From assembly GCA_011037195.1 (NCBI GenBank), contig JAAEAF010001945.1, positions 62,001 through 126,000 of the forward strand: a stretch of 64,000 nt of DNA, given 5' to 3'. The position numbers and the translations under genes were made by a program. Positions 1-9,611 of this stretch are shown in pieces. This stretch comes from Triatoma infestans. Lineage: Eukaryota > Arthropoda > Insecta > Hemiptera > Reduviidae. The notes beneath the pieces are model-generated. The model did no database searches and was not told where the DNA came from. It saw only the letters and a list, made by a program, of their open reading frames with translations. How positions within the stretch are numbered: position 1 is the stretch's first letter; each line of letters opens with the position of its first letter.

Positions 1-453
1 TGTTGAATCGGCCTTAGAAAAAGGAAAAGCAATTATTGATCAATTAGGACCAGATGGCAGAGATATGATAAAAAGTGATTCATCTCAATTGAAATCTAGT
101 TTTGAATCTTTGAAATCACTTTTACGTGATACTCAGTCCAATATATCGAAGTGTCTTATTGCCTGGGAAGAATTTACCGCAGCAAGAGATACAGTAAAGA
201 ATTGGTTACTGGAATTTCAACCTAAAGTTGATTCAGAATCAAAATTAGCTACAGAAGATCTAGATTCTAAATCAACTTCTGATTTGGATCGCGTACATGC
301 TTTATTAGATGAAATTACTGGCAAAAAACCTGCCATTGAAGATCTAAGTGATAGATGTGAAGTACTTATGGAAATGTCCGCATGTAATTGGGTCAGAGAT
401 GAAACTGTAAAATGGCAAGCGAAATATGCAGAATTATTCACAACTATTCAAGA
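1..453 (+). CDS. Msp300: Exon 1 of window (5' end cut off): spectrin repeat
   Basis: Open from base 2 onward, 151 residues, entering from outside the window. Helical with spectrin-type tryptophans (AWEEF, NWLLE, NWVRDE). The donor is GTAAGC after codon position 2; the split codon is completed as Glu by exon 2. It covers more than one repeat length, so the true exon start lies upstream. Confidence 0.85.
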
Positions 454-662
454 GTAAGCATCTTTTATTTTTATTGTTTCTGTAATTCAATCATTTTCTT
501 TCATAAAAACTATAGACCTAGAAGAAGGAAATAAATTTACCAAAACGTTGGTAAAGAAGTTTTTTCTCTTGATCGCTCGTCGACACGTAACTTTAAAATT
601 TGTCAATGCATTTCATTTCTATTTCAAATGTTAAAGTATATTTGTATTTTTTTTTTTTATAG

Positions 663-847
663 ACTTGTTTCAAAAGTCGAAAAGAACTTGTCAGACCATA
701 CTGAATTTCTTAAGGCTAAATCAGAATTACAGGAATGGTTACAAAGGGCTCATGGAACTGTTAAGGATTGTGTCGGTGTTGGAAGTCGAGAATGGTTAAA
801 AGATCGCCTTCATACAGTTAATCTTGTAACTAATAGAATAACAGAAG
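663..847 (+). CDS. Msp300: Exon 2: spectrin repeat segment
   Basis: The acceptor follows a long T tract ending in TATAG. Heptad-rich, with LQEWLQRAHGTVKD marking the start of a spectrin helix. It ends after codon position 1 (donor GTACAG), and the split Gly is completed by exon 3. Confidence 0.83.
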
Positions 848-924
848 GTACAGTTTTGTAAATATTATCTTTTTAAAACTTCCATTTGATGGATTTCTTT
901 TTACTCATTTTTTCTTTTCTCTAG

Positions 925-1219
925 GACAACATCTAATGTCAGTAATGGAAGATGTATTCAAGAGAGCACTTGATAGAACTCCCATTGATAGACAGGAATC
1001 TTTAAGAGAAGCAGTTGCTGAATTGCATAATTCTTGGGAACAACTGACAATTGATCTGAAATCTGTAATAGCCCAATTGAACACGGCTATTGCTCGTTGG
1101 GATGATTTCTATGATAACATTGATAAATTAGATGCATATTTAGATGGTGTTACTGACAAACTTAAAGAAAAATATGATACTAAAGCTGAACTTGGTGAAA
1201 TGAAAACAATATTTGAGAG
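925..1219 (+). CDS. Msp300: Exon 3: spectrin repeat
   Basis: Acceptor CTCTAG, donor GTAAGA. 98 residues' worth, containing NSWEQL and IARWDDFYDNIDKL, the paired tryptophan pattern of a spectrin repeat. It ends in phase 2; the Arg codon is completed by exon 4. Confidence 0.87.
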
Positions 1220-1395
1220 GTAAGATAGTTTTTTTGCTTAATAATATCGGCAAAAGTCTCGTAAGCTAGTTTCAAAGATGATTGACTTGTTTCCATTGGA
1301 ACATTCAAGAACAGACTTGTTATCTTTTAAGTTCATAGAGAGTTTCTTCCATAGCAGTTTCGAATTGATTTACTGATTTTTTTTATATTCAACAG

Positions 1396-1756
1396 GTTGA
1401 AACATATGCATAGCGATTTGATGGGTAAGAAAAATGAATTGGACAGATTAAAGAATGAAGCTGCAGAATTAAGCACTTGGGCTAACAATAGCAATGCTAA
1501 TGAGAAGATTACATCTTTAATAAAAAAATGGGAAGATACTGAAGCATTATGTAATGAAAACCGAGCAGCATTGGAATTAGAAATGAAAGAACATACAGCT
1601 TACCATCAGTCTCTTCAAGATATAGAAAAATGGCTTCTTCAAGTTTCCTTCCAGTTAATGGCGCATAATTCTTTATATATCACAAATAAGGAGCAAACTC
1701 AAGAACAGATACAATTACATAACGCCTTATTAGCAGACATTGTTGGGTATGTTTAA
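1396..1756 (+). CDS. Msp300: Exon 4: spectrin repeat (coding to 1746)
   Basis: Acceptor AACAG at 1391-1395. Contains KKWEDTEALCNENRAALE and EKWLLQV. The best donor is GTATGT at 1747, so the coding part most likely ends at 1746 in phase 2. The frame runs on to a stop at 1754-1756 if the intron is retained, which is why the outer limit is drawn there. Exon 5 restores the split Gly codon. Confidence 0.8.
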
Positions 1757-1869
1757 AAATTAAACATAATTTGGGTCTAATCTAATAATTATGACTATGG
1801 TATTTCAATTAGTTCAGTGGTAATCAGTGATCAATTAGTTAGTCATTAATAATTTATCTTTGCCTATAG

Positions 1870-2182
1870 GTATCAAAGCAACTTAAATGATTTAAGGACC
1901 AAAGGTTTTATTCAAATAGAGAAATATGTGAAAACAACACCACAGATAAAGCCAACAATTGAACAGCAATTGAACAATGTACAAGAAAGTTACAATTCTT
2001 TACTTCATACTGCTAAACAGATTAAATCACGATTGGATGAATCACTAGAAAAGTTTTTGGAATATGAACGTACATTAGAAAGCATTATGGCCAATTTGAA
2101 TGAATATGAAGAATTACTTGGTACGGATTTCCAACCATCAGATGATATTAATGAAGCTAAAAATCAATTAGAGCAGCATAAA
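1870..2182 (+). CDS. Msp300: Exon 5: spectrin repeat
   Basis: Acceptor CCTATAG, strong donor GTAAGT. 104 residues of helix without Pro-rich breaks (LNNVQESYNSLLHTAKQIKS). Ends in phase 0, so the next exons can be included or skipped without a frame change. Confidence 0.87.
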
Positions 2183-2643
2183 GTAAGTCAAATTCTAGCA
2201 ATGATGTTAATGTTTATTTTACGAATGGTGAGATGATCTTTTTAGTTTAACGTCTTCAATGCCATAATGAATTGACTTGAAGATACTTAAAAAAATCCGT
2301 GTCCCAATGAACAATTAAGAATCTGTGTGACTCCTTATTTACTGAAGTAAACTAGGTTTAGAGCCTATACTGCTCAGATGCAGGCCCTGATCTGTTTCAA
2401 TAAACTAAAAATTATGAAATTATTTTCATATTAAAGTAAAACCCTGTCATTTTCCAACATGCCAGATAATTATATTTCCAAATTTCATTTTAATCATTCT
2501 TGCTGAAGTTTACATTCTCTAAGTTAATAGATTATTTCCTAGTTTTCTCTTCAGTAAAAAACACCAAGAGGATGTTTTTAATTTTCCGAAGTTTTTCCAA
2601 TCCTATTTTTTTTTAAATTTTGATCTATGGCTTTTATGTTTAG
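2183..2643. other. Intron 5, no recognised content
   Basis: 461 bp, AT-rich. The stretch 2280-2410 is slightly richer in GC, but nothing in it is recognisable as gene or repeat. The branch and polypyrimidine region precedes TTTAG at 2639-2643. Confidence 0.6.
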
Positions 2644-2817
2644 TCGATTCACAATAAACTTCAAGGCGAAAAGACAAGATTAGGAGTTGCTGTTGCAGCT
2701 TGCGAAGCTGCGGCTGCATGCATTTCCAGACCTTCCAGTCCTCAGGATCCAACAACCGCACCATTGCCTGATCAAGAAATAATTGTTAGGGTTAGGCTTG
2801 AGGATCTAATTGATTTG
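2644..2817 (+). CDS. Msp300: Exon 6: Ala/Cys/Ser-Pro linker
   Basis: 58 codons, phase 0 on both sides (acceptor GTTTAG, donor GTTAGT). A short helix leads into an Ala/Cys-rich stretch (AACEAAAACISRPSSP), then a polar linker, then helix again (RVRLEDLIDL). This is a loop between spectrin helices rather than a full repeat. It would join smoothly in heptad register to either exon 7 or exon 8. Confidence 0.75.
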
Positions 2818-2938
2818 GTTAGTATTTATCTTTAAGTTTTAAAAAAATTGTTTCAGTTTTAACTAGTTGAGAACATGCTTGCAAACAGTATTTTTAACAA
2901 TTTGTGTGTATTGTGATTAATCCAAGTTCAAAATATAA

Positions 2939-3183
2939 GTAATACCCGGGATTTTACCCGTCGTAGCATGCATATTTATGATGTTTCTGACTGATTTCGG
3001 ATTTTAATCCATCGTCAGAGTTATGTTATCAAGTTCAATAAGTGTAGTGTGAATCAGAGACATTAAATTGAAGCCAACTTCTCTACCTAACTTGATAACC
3101 TTACTTTGACGATGGTTAAAAGTCCGAAACCGGTCAGGAACATCATGAATAACATCTAAGACGGATAAAATCCCAGATGTTAT
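2939..3183. mobile_element. MITE-like foldback element with ~100-bp inverted arms
   Basis: The left arm (2939-3037) and the reverse complement of the right arm (about 3087-3183) match over nearly their whole length. Shared blocks are GGGATTTTA.CCGTC, TTTCGGA.TTTTAA.CCATCGTC and GTTATCAAGTT. The spacer is about 50 bp. There is no coding capacity, so it is a non-autonomous foldback/MITE. The target duplication is not clear. A solo arm of the same family lies at 29170-29260. Confidence 0.8.
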
Positions 3184-3755
3184 CCAGCATTGCGGACCCC
3201 ATCCACATGTTTAAAGTAATAATTTAATTAAGTAAGTATATTTTCTGCTTTCGCATTTTTTTTAATTTTTTTCCCCCCCCCGGTATTTCAGAGTTTTTTG
3301 CCAATTTGCTCTTATCAGTTAAATTTTATTTCTGAAATAGTGATATTTTTATTAAATTAAAATTATCAAAAATTAGTTTTGTGTAGCTTAGGTAAATTAC
3401 AAGTAGAAAGTTAATGTTTGTATGATATAATAAACATTGTGGCAGAGTTCACAATTCTCTCAATTGTGTATATTATCCAGATCAACAAAAAGGACAAAAT
3501 TATCTTAGTTTTTAAGAATCAAAGAGAAACTTATTTGTTTGCCTGCCTAGTCTCTAGCTTCTAGAATGTAGGTGATATATGCAGTAGCAGTAAATATGGT
3601 AAGGTTTTATTGTAGCCGATTTTCTAATATAATTGTAGATTTTTGTTTAAAAACATTTTAAACTATTTTCATTTTATTTCTTCTTTTTTTTTTTTAACAA
3701 GCATGATTTCTTCTTTTAATTTGCTTCGCATGTTTATTTGTTTTCTGTTGTAAAG
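3184..3755. other. Rest of intron 6
   Basis: AT-rich, with a C9-type homopolymer near 3272-3281 and T tracts. No coding or RNA signal recognised. Confidence 0.55.
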
Positions 3756-3860
3756 AGTAAAGGTCCCAATGATGACCCGAAAGTTATACGTTTACGAAAA
3801 ATTTTCAAGAAGCTTAGAAGTAAAGGCATGTTGGGAAAAGTGAATAAAGTATCTAAAAAG
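3756..3860 (+). CDS. Msp300: Exon 7: 35-residue highly basic cassette exon
   Basis: Exactly 35 codons, phase 0 on both sides (acceptor GTAAAG, donor GTAATT). 13 of 35 residues are Lys or Arg (VIRLRKIFKKLRSKG), unlike the acidic helices around it. Skipping it joins exon 6 helix LEDLIDL directly to exon 8 helix VEGRLGQLSQ, so it looks like an optional insert. The acceptor context is modest; this is a probable but not certain exon. Confidence 0.6.
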
Positions 3861-4322
3861 GTAATTTTTATCTTAAATTTAGGTTTATTTTATTTATTAT
3901 AACATTTTTATTTTCTTTATCATTATCAAATTTGTTGTAATGAATATTTGTTTGTATTCTATAATTTATTGTTTTCTAAATCATAAAATCATCTTAACCA
4001 ACAAAAGTCATTACTTTTTTATTATTCCTAACAGTTACTTTCTGTCTGTTTAACAAAAGGGAACATTTTATGTAAACACAATAATTACTGAGCATATTTT
4101 ATTAACACTTTTTTAGTAACAATAATTACTGAGCATAATTTCATCAAAATTTTTGGACACAAACTGACAAGAGTTCCGCTCTCTAGAGCGCCTGATATCA
4201 AATCTCGCTTTATCGATTGCGTCCATATTATGTAATTGTGTCCATTCATGTTTATGTAAATTGGACGTAGAAATTTCTTTTCTATTGTAATTACTTTTCT
4301 GATAGTATTGTTGATTAATCAG
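3861..4322. other. Intron 7
   Basis: 462 bp, AT-rich. A roughly 18-bp direct repeat (ACAATAATTACTGAGCATA) occurs at about 4077 and 4119. Nothing else recognised. Confidence 0.55.
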
Positions 4323-4607
4323 GTGGAAGGCAGGCTGGGACAGTTATCTCAAGTCGTATTGGATCTTGAAGAAAAAGATAAGCAATTATTGCTAATAGAA
4401 AATTGGGTTGGAAATCAAATGACTGCTGTAACTGAATGGAAAAATCGTCCATGGAAACTTCGTGCTGAACCAGCTAAAAATGAACTTGCCTCAATGGCTG
4501 CACTACAAAGCAGTATTGTTGAACAAAGAAATCGTCTATTAACTGAACTACCCAGTGGTGAACATAACAATGCTGTGGCGCTTAAACTTGATCAACTTGA
4601 AAACTTT
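4323..4607 (+). CDS. Msp300: Exon 8: spectrin repeat
   Basis: 95 codons, phase 0/0 (acceptor AATCAG, donor GTTAGT). Helical, with IENWVGNQM and VTEWKNRPWKL. A candidate start codon at 4308 sits in the intron and is not a true start. Confidence 0.86.
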
Positions 4608-4696
4608 GTTAGTAGTTTAATATGGAGTTTAATTAAGTGCAATAGTTACTTTGAATTTATTGAAATGTTTTTATTGATTTACTCATTTTATTTTAG

Positions 4697-4978
4697 TTGG
4701 CAGAAACTTTAGCAAAGAAACATGCTGATGAAAATGTTGTTGAAGCCTACAGAACAGTATGTAACAATGCTCAACAGCTCTTAGATTCTTTTATAAAACA
4801 ATTAGAAGGAGTCGAAAAAGGTCATTCTATAGAATTACCTCAAAGAATTGCTAACCTGGAAAGTATTGCTGATAGCTATGACGGCAAAGTAAATTTAACG
4901 ATGGGCAATATCAAAGAACTGGCAGAAAAAGTTTTTGACATTGTTAGCAATCTAGATGCACAACAAGTTGAGGAACAA
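4697..4978 (+). CDS. Msp300: Exon 9: spectrin repeat
   Basis: 94 codons, phase 0/0 (acceptor TTTTAG, donor GTAAGT). Continuous amphipathic helices (NAQQLLDSFIKQLEG, LAEKVFDIVSNL). Confidence 0.87.
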
Positions 4979-5069
4979 GTAAGTTAAAATAGATATTATC
5001 CGTAATTGTCTGCGTAAGAGATACATTATTTCGATTTACTGCAATAAAAAAAAAACATGTTTTTATTAG

Positions 5070-5282
5070 ATAAAAGCAATTGATAGAAGATTTAATGAAG
5101 TTGGAAAACGAATCCAACGTAAAAAAGAAGTACTAAAATCTTCAGAAAAAGAACTGAAAGATCTTGAAGATGATATAGGCCAAGCTAAACAGTGGGTAAC
5201 AGAGAAGCAGTCTTATTTAAGAAATCAACCACCAATAGGCTTTGAAACCAAAGCTTCAGAAGAACGTATGCAGCTATTAAAG
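5070..5282 (+). CDS. Msp300: Exon 10: spectrin repeat segment
   Basis: 71 codons, phase 0/0 (acceptor TTATTAG, donor GTAGCC). Heptads end in IGQAKQWVTEKQSYL, a spectrin helix-A tryptophan. Not in the list of long frames because it lacks an internal Met start; recovered from splice sites and frame. Confidence 0.82.
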
Positions 5283-5454
5283 GTAGCCTATTACTTTCGA
5301 ATAATAATGGATTATACTTTGTCAATATTATCATCATTTTAGTATATTACAGTTTAATTATAAGGTACTTAAATAAATTAGTACTTGGAGTAAACTCCAC
5401 CTAACTTAACTTTTATTTAGTTGTCATTTAATTTTTTTTTGTTTTACTTTTTAG

Positions 5455-5596
5455 AACCTTTTGAAGGAGGCTGAAGGAAAGAAGGTGATTGGTGATTCTT
5501 GTGAGAAACGTTTAGGAAACATTTCAAATGAACTTGAACCGTTTGAAGTCAAAGAAATTAAACAAAATATTCAAAGCCTTAAATCTAGTGCTTCAG
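5455..5596 (+). CDS. Msp300: Exon 11: spectrin repeat segment
   Basis: Acceptor CTTTTTAG, donor GTATGT, 47 codons plus one base. Helix NLLKEAEGKK followed by a Cys-containing turn and KEIKQNIQSLKSS. Ends in phase 1; the Asp codon is completed by exon 12. Confidence 0.82.
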
Positions 5597-6504
5597 GTAT
5601 GTATATATAAAAACTTTGCTAGATTCATTATTATTGCTTGATTAGATTACGTTTTAATCGCTCCTAATACTATCTACTTCTAAAATGAAAGAGGTACAGT
5701 CAAATAATTCTGACACTGCTAAAATAAAACAAAATTTGCAATTTTTATTTTTTAAACTAAGTTTTCATGATTTTTTTCCCTTGCTGAGAACCTCAGAGTC
5801 TTAAGTGTGAAAGAGACTAGACTCAGATTCGAGTCATTACCAGTTTTATCTAAATTATCAAATCTGCTTTTTAGAAGATATGGATACAAAACCAAATGCT
5901 ACTCAGCCAGAATCTGCTAAATATGGAGGTTGAGGTCGAAGAGACATATTGTTTTTAGCCATAAACTCTCGATTGCCTAACCAAATATTTCACCCCAACC
6001 TCAACATTTTTACTTTTTCGTAATATTTTAAATATCATAGTACTTTTAACACCTGTTTTACTATCAACATAGTTGCTTTTCAACCAAAGACCGTAAATAT
6101 GTAGTGATAGTAGTAAAATTGAGGCAATATTGCTCTTCTGATGAACTTTATTTTCACAGTGAAGCTGTATTAATACATGTAGTTACTTATAATAAAAGAA
6201 AAATTCATCAGGAAACCAATATCGTCTCAACTTTACTAAAATCATTGTATTATATCCTATATAACTGAGTGTCTCTAAGATAAATACAACAAATAAAGAA
6301 TGAATATAGTTATGCCTTAGTGAAATAGATGCTACCATTTGGATGGTTTCTCTAGTTCCTTTGCATCAGAAATATTTTTTGTTGCAAAAAATTACTCATT
6401 AATAATCTAATTTTGAAATTATTTATACAAATAAACAATGTATATTTAATTAATTTAATGATAAATTATAATAATGATGATCGTTTTAATTTTTCAAATT
6501 TCAG
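5597..6504. other. Intron 11
   Basis: 908 bp without coding potential. AT-rich; no mobile element recognised with confidence. Confidence 0.55.
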
Positions 6505-6692
6505 ATTTAATAAAAGATTTGAAAGAAGCAATAGATGCTGCAAAAGAAGCAACTGGTGAAAGAAAAGCATTTGAAAAACGATTAGTTGGTGTAAAAGAAA
6601 AACTTCGATCACTTACTGGAAGTTTACCCCTTGAATATAGCTATGAACCTCTTCTATCTTCAGCTGTTGAAGCTAGCCTTGCTGACAATAAT
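6505..6692 (+). CDS. Msp300: Exon 12: spectrin repeat segment
   Basis: Acceptor TTTCAG, donor GTAATA. Starts in phase 1 and ends in phase 0. Helix DLIKDLKEAIDAAKEATGER followed by a Pro/Tyr loop (PLEYSYEPLL). Confidence 0.85.
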
Positions 6693-6739
6693 GTAATAAT
6701 CATTTTAACACTTTTTTAGTCTATTCATTCTAGTGACGA

Positions 6740-7260
6740 GAATGCAGTAGAGCTTATTGCACTGAGCCCAGAAGTAGGCTCATTGTTCAATGCAGTTTCT
6801 TCTATCACTTAAATTGATAAAGCTTACTTTTAGGAATATATGCATTCTCAAAGAAGATGAAACGGGGTTTCATCCCTCATGCCTCACCTTATACAGAGTG
6901 GATTCTGCACAAGACCCATAATGTGCCTGACTCCTTAAGAGACACGGTCAAAACATGGCAGTCAGTCTTGCTCATTTTTCTCTTCGCCGAGAAGATATGA
7001 TCCGCGGGAGCCTCTGATCGCTTGAAGTCCTTTTTTTCGAGCAATGCTTTCTTATGAGCACTTCTTAATTGCTTCTCAGCTTACTTTAAATATGTCGCTG
7101 AATGGTTCAGGACCAGTAGCTGGCCGCAAGACCCTTCTTTACCGATCTATCGGCCTCTTTGTTGCCTGGAATCTCTGAGCTCCAGTACTCAACTATATTA
7201 GGATACCTCTGACTTAGTAGGATACCTATTTTCTTGCCCACTGAAAGGATGTAGGATAGA
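6740..7260 (-). mobile_element. Degraded 3' part of a non-LTR retrotransposon (RNase H-bearing LINE)
   Basis: On the minus strand, around 7130-7200, the translation gives IPGNKEADRS, the conserved end of the LINE RNase H domain. Further on (about 6840-6920) come NPLCIR, GMRDETPFHLL and ECI, the Cys/His tail typical of Jockey/R1/LOA-group LINEs. Several in-frame stops show it is dead. Borders are approximate; the insert occupies most of intron 12. Confidence 0.7.
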
Positions 7261-7618
7261 GATGTAGCTAAAGTCTAAGAACTATATTCAGTTACCTGAG
7301 GTTAGCGAGTCGAAATCAAGAGGATATCGCCCTGTGACTGGGAAAATGGGAAGGATTCTTTCTTGACAGTTTTCTGTTTCAAGTGAAGTGACTAAAGTTA
7401 AATGAATTAATATTAATAGAACTGAATAGTGTACACTGAATTTATTATTCCTAGTTTCTAAGAGATCCACTAGGAAACCGACCAGGAAAAGATGTGTGCA
7501 ATTGGAGGTGGTTTGGCATGAGAATAAAGTGAATAGATATGGACAAGACACTCTCTCCCCGTTTACGTGTGGCCTAACATTGTTTGTTATTAAGTAATTG
7601 TATTTTTCATTTTTTTAG

Positions 7619-7742
7619 GGGCATATTAAAGCATTAAAGGATTTTAATGAACAAGAAATAATACCTTTACAAAAACAAGCTAACATGTTAATTAAAGAAT
7701 GTAGTGATCCTGAGAGAGAAGAATTACAGAAAATTATCTCAG
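7619..7742 (+). CDS. Msp300: Exon 13: spectrin repeat segment
   Basis: Acceptor TTTTTTAG, donor GTACAA, 41 codons plus one base. Helix GHIKALKDFNEQEIIPL and ECSDPEREELQKII. Ends in phase 1; Gly completed by exon 14. Too short and Met-poor to appear as a long frame. Confidence 0.82.
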
Positions 7743-7818
7743 GTACAACTTAATATTACCTATATAAACAATACTTTCTCTTACAGAGTAAGAGAAAGTA
7801 AAAAGGGAATTTTCTTAT

Positions 7819-7836
7819 AATAATAATAATAATAAT
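7819..7836. repeat. (AAT)n microsatellite
   Basis: Six tandem AAT/ATA units in intron 13, just upstream of the exon 14 acceptor. Confidence 0.8.
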
Positions 7837-7850
7837 ATGTAAAATTTAAG

Positions 7851-8047
7851 GCGTTGTTGATGAAAATGCTGGTCAGTTGAGAAAATTACAAGACAAAGAT
7901 GATTGGCTGAAGAAACTATTATTATCCAGACAAGATCTCGAACAGCAGCTAGATAAAATTCAACAATGGCTTAATCATGCAGAAGTCGCACTTTCAGGAG
8001 AAGTTAGAGCTACCAATCTTTCAATAATTCAAGATCAACTTAATAAG
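7851..8047 (+). CDS. Msp300: Exon 14: spectrin repeat
   Basis: Acceptor ATTTAAG, donor GTAATG. Starts by completing Gly and ends in phase 0 (LNK). Contains DDWLKKLLLSRQDLEQQL and QQWLNHAEVAL. Its last five bases and its donor mark the left edge of the 707-bp tandem duplication. Confidence 0.86.
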
Positions 8048-8138
8048 GTAATGATTCCACCATAATAGAGCATTTAAAGATTTAATTAATAAGTTGAAAC
8101 AGATCCTCTATCTTATTAATTGTTTCTATGTTAAATAG

Positions 8139-8345
8139 TATTCCAAGTTAAATAGTGAATGTAAACAAATAAAAGAAGATTTGAAAGGTGTAAGAGATAC
8201 TGCAAATAAGTTAAAATTGAGCGATGCAGACCGATTAACAATTAACGATAATCTTGGTAATTTGGATCAAAGAGAACTGAAAGTGGAAAGAGATATTGCT
8301 GCTAAAATTAAAGCACTTGGTGATGCTTTGGAAAATTTCAAAGAG
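8139..8345 (+). CDS. Msp300: Exon 15: spectrin repeat segment (duplication copy 1)
   Basis: 69 codons, phase 0/0 (acceptor AAATAG, donor GTATAT). Begins YSKLNSECKQIKED and ends ALENFKE. Identical to exon 18. Confidence 0.82.
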
Positions 8346-8421
8346 GTATATAGCTTTGTCTTTCTTTATTCGAGTTTTCAAAATAAATAAACAAAAAGTA
8401 AACAATTGTTATTTTTTTCAG

Positions 8422-8544
8422 ATTCAAGAAAAAGTAGATCAATCATCTGCTTTGATAGCCAAAGTAAGAGATCGAATGAAAGAATTGTCGAAACCGGTTG
8501 GAAGTAAAATTGAAGATGTGGAAGCTGCTATTAATGCTTATCAA
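8422..8544 (+). CDS. Msp300: Exon 16: spectrin repeat segment (duplication copy 1)
   Basis: 41 codons, phase 0/0 (acceptor TTTTTCAG, donor GTAATT). IQEKVDQSSALIAKVRDRMK. Identical to exon 19. Confidence 0.82.
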
Positions 8545-8637
8545 GTAATTTCTTTTTTCTATCATTTTATTATTACAAAAATAAAAAAAGAAAAGAAAAT
8601 GATTGCAGTAATATTTTTCCTCATAATCACATTGCAG

Positions 8638-8754
8638 GAATTGCTTGATGAATTAAAAGATTGGAAAAGCAATTTGGGTGGCGAAAATAATGAAGCTTTG
8701 TCAGCAATTCATCTAAATTTACAAGATCTAATAAAGAGTTTAGAAGATGATAAG
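8638..8754 (+). CDS. Msp300: Exon 17: chimeric, shortened exon made by the duplication
   Basis: 39 codons, phase 0/0 (acceptor ATTGCAG, donor GTAATG). Begins like exon 20 (ELLDELKDWKSNLGG) but is cut after about 37 codons at the duplication junction. There it gains the final bases and donor of exon 14, giving SLEDDK. Compared with exon 20 it lacks 50 codons. If the assembly is right this is a newly made exon. Confidence 0.75.
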
Positions 8755-8845
8755 GTAATGATTCCACCATAATAGAGCATTTAAAGATTTAATTAATAAG
8801 TTGGAACAGATCCTCTATCTTATTAATTGTTTCTATGTTAAATAG

Positions 8846-9052
8846 TATTCCAAGTTAAATAGTGAATGTAAACAAATAAAAGAAGATTTGAAAGGTGTAA
8901 GAGATACTGCAAATAAGTTAAAATTGAGCGATGCAGACCGATTAACAATTAACGATAATCTTGGTAATTTGGATCAAAGAGAACTGAAAGTGGAAAGAGA
9001 TATTGCTGCTAAAATTAAAGCACTTGGTGATGCTTTGGAAAATTTCAAAGAG
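8846..9052 (+). CDS. Msp300: Exon 18: spectrin repeat segment (duplication copy 2)
   Basis: 69 codons, phase 0/0, same sequence and splice sites as exon 15, 707 bp downstream. Confidence 0.84.
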
Positions 9053-9128
9053 GTATATAGCTTTGTCTTTCTTTATTCGAGTTTTCAAAATAAATAAACA
9101 AAAAGTAAACAATTGTTATTTTTTTCAG

Positions 9129-9251
9129 ATTCAAGAAAAAGTAGATCAATCATCTGCTTTGATAGCCAAAGTAAGAGATCGAATGAAAGAATTGTCGAAA
9201 CCGGTTGGAAGTAAAATTGAAGATGTGGAAGCTGCTATTAATGCTTATCAA
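9129..9251 (+). CDS. Msp300: Exon 19: spectrin repeat segment (duplication copy 2)
   Basis: 41 codons, phase 0/0, same sequence and splice sites as exon 16. Confidence 0.84.
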
Positions 9252-9344
9252 GTAATTTCTTTTTTCTATCATTTTATTATTACAAAAATAAAAAAAGAAA
9301 AGAAAATGATTGCAGTAATATTTTTCCTCATAATCACATTGCAG

Positions 9345-9611
9345 GAATTGCTTGATGAATTAAAAGATTGGAAAAGCAATTTGGGTGGCGAAAATAATGA
9401 AGCTTTGTCAGCAATTCATCTAAATTTACAAGATCTAATAAAGAGTTTAGAAGATGAAATTGCTCATTTAAGAGATCTATTAAGATTAAGGCAACAGTTC
9501 ATTGCTCTTATCAATGAAATTATGACATTTATTACTACATATACTCCAATAGTTACTGAAATTGAAGCATCCGCACAATCTACTAAAGATAAAATTAGGA
9601 GATATGATGAT
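9345..9611 (+). CDS. Msp300: Exon 20: spectrin repeat (full-length parental exon)
   Basis: 89 codons, phase 0/0 (acceptor ATTGCAG, donor GTAAGT). Full version of exon 17: after SLEDE it continues with helix IAHLRDLLRLRQQFIALINE and a second helix ending KIRRYDD. Confidence 0.86.

Larger units (their letters stand above)
8044..9457 (+). repeat. 707-bp tandem segmental duplication, two near-identical copies
   Basis: Copy 1 is about 8044-8750, copy 2 about 8751-9457. They differ at one base that I can see (8096 A versus 8803 G in AAGTTGAAACAG/AAGTTGGAACAG). Each copy holds two complete exons, most of a third and the introns between. The junction falls inside an exon and uses only about 1-5 bp of homology. 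The copy-1 third exon borrows the donor of exon 14, so all copies stay in frame. Such identity, including introns, means a very recent duplication or an assembly artefact. Confidence 0.93.

Noticed and set aside
2786..2797. GTTAGGGTTAGG as a telomeric repeat
   Set aside because: Only two units, inside coding exon 6, where they encode VRVR.
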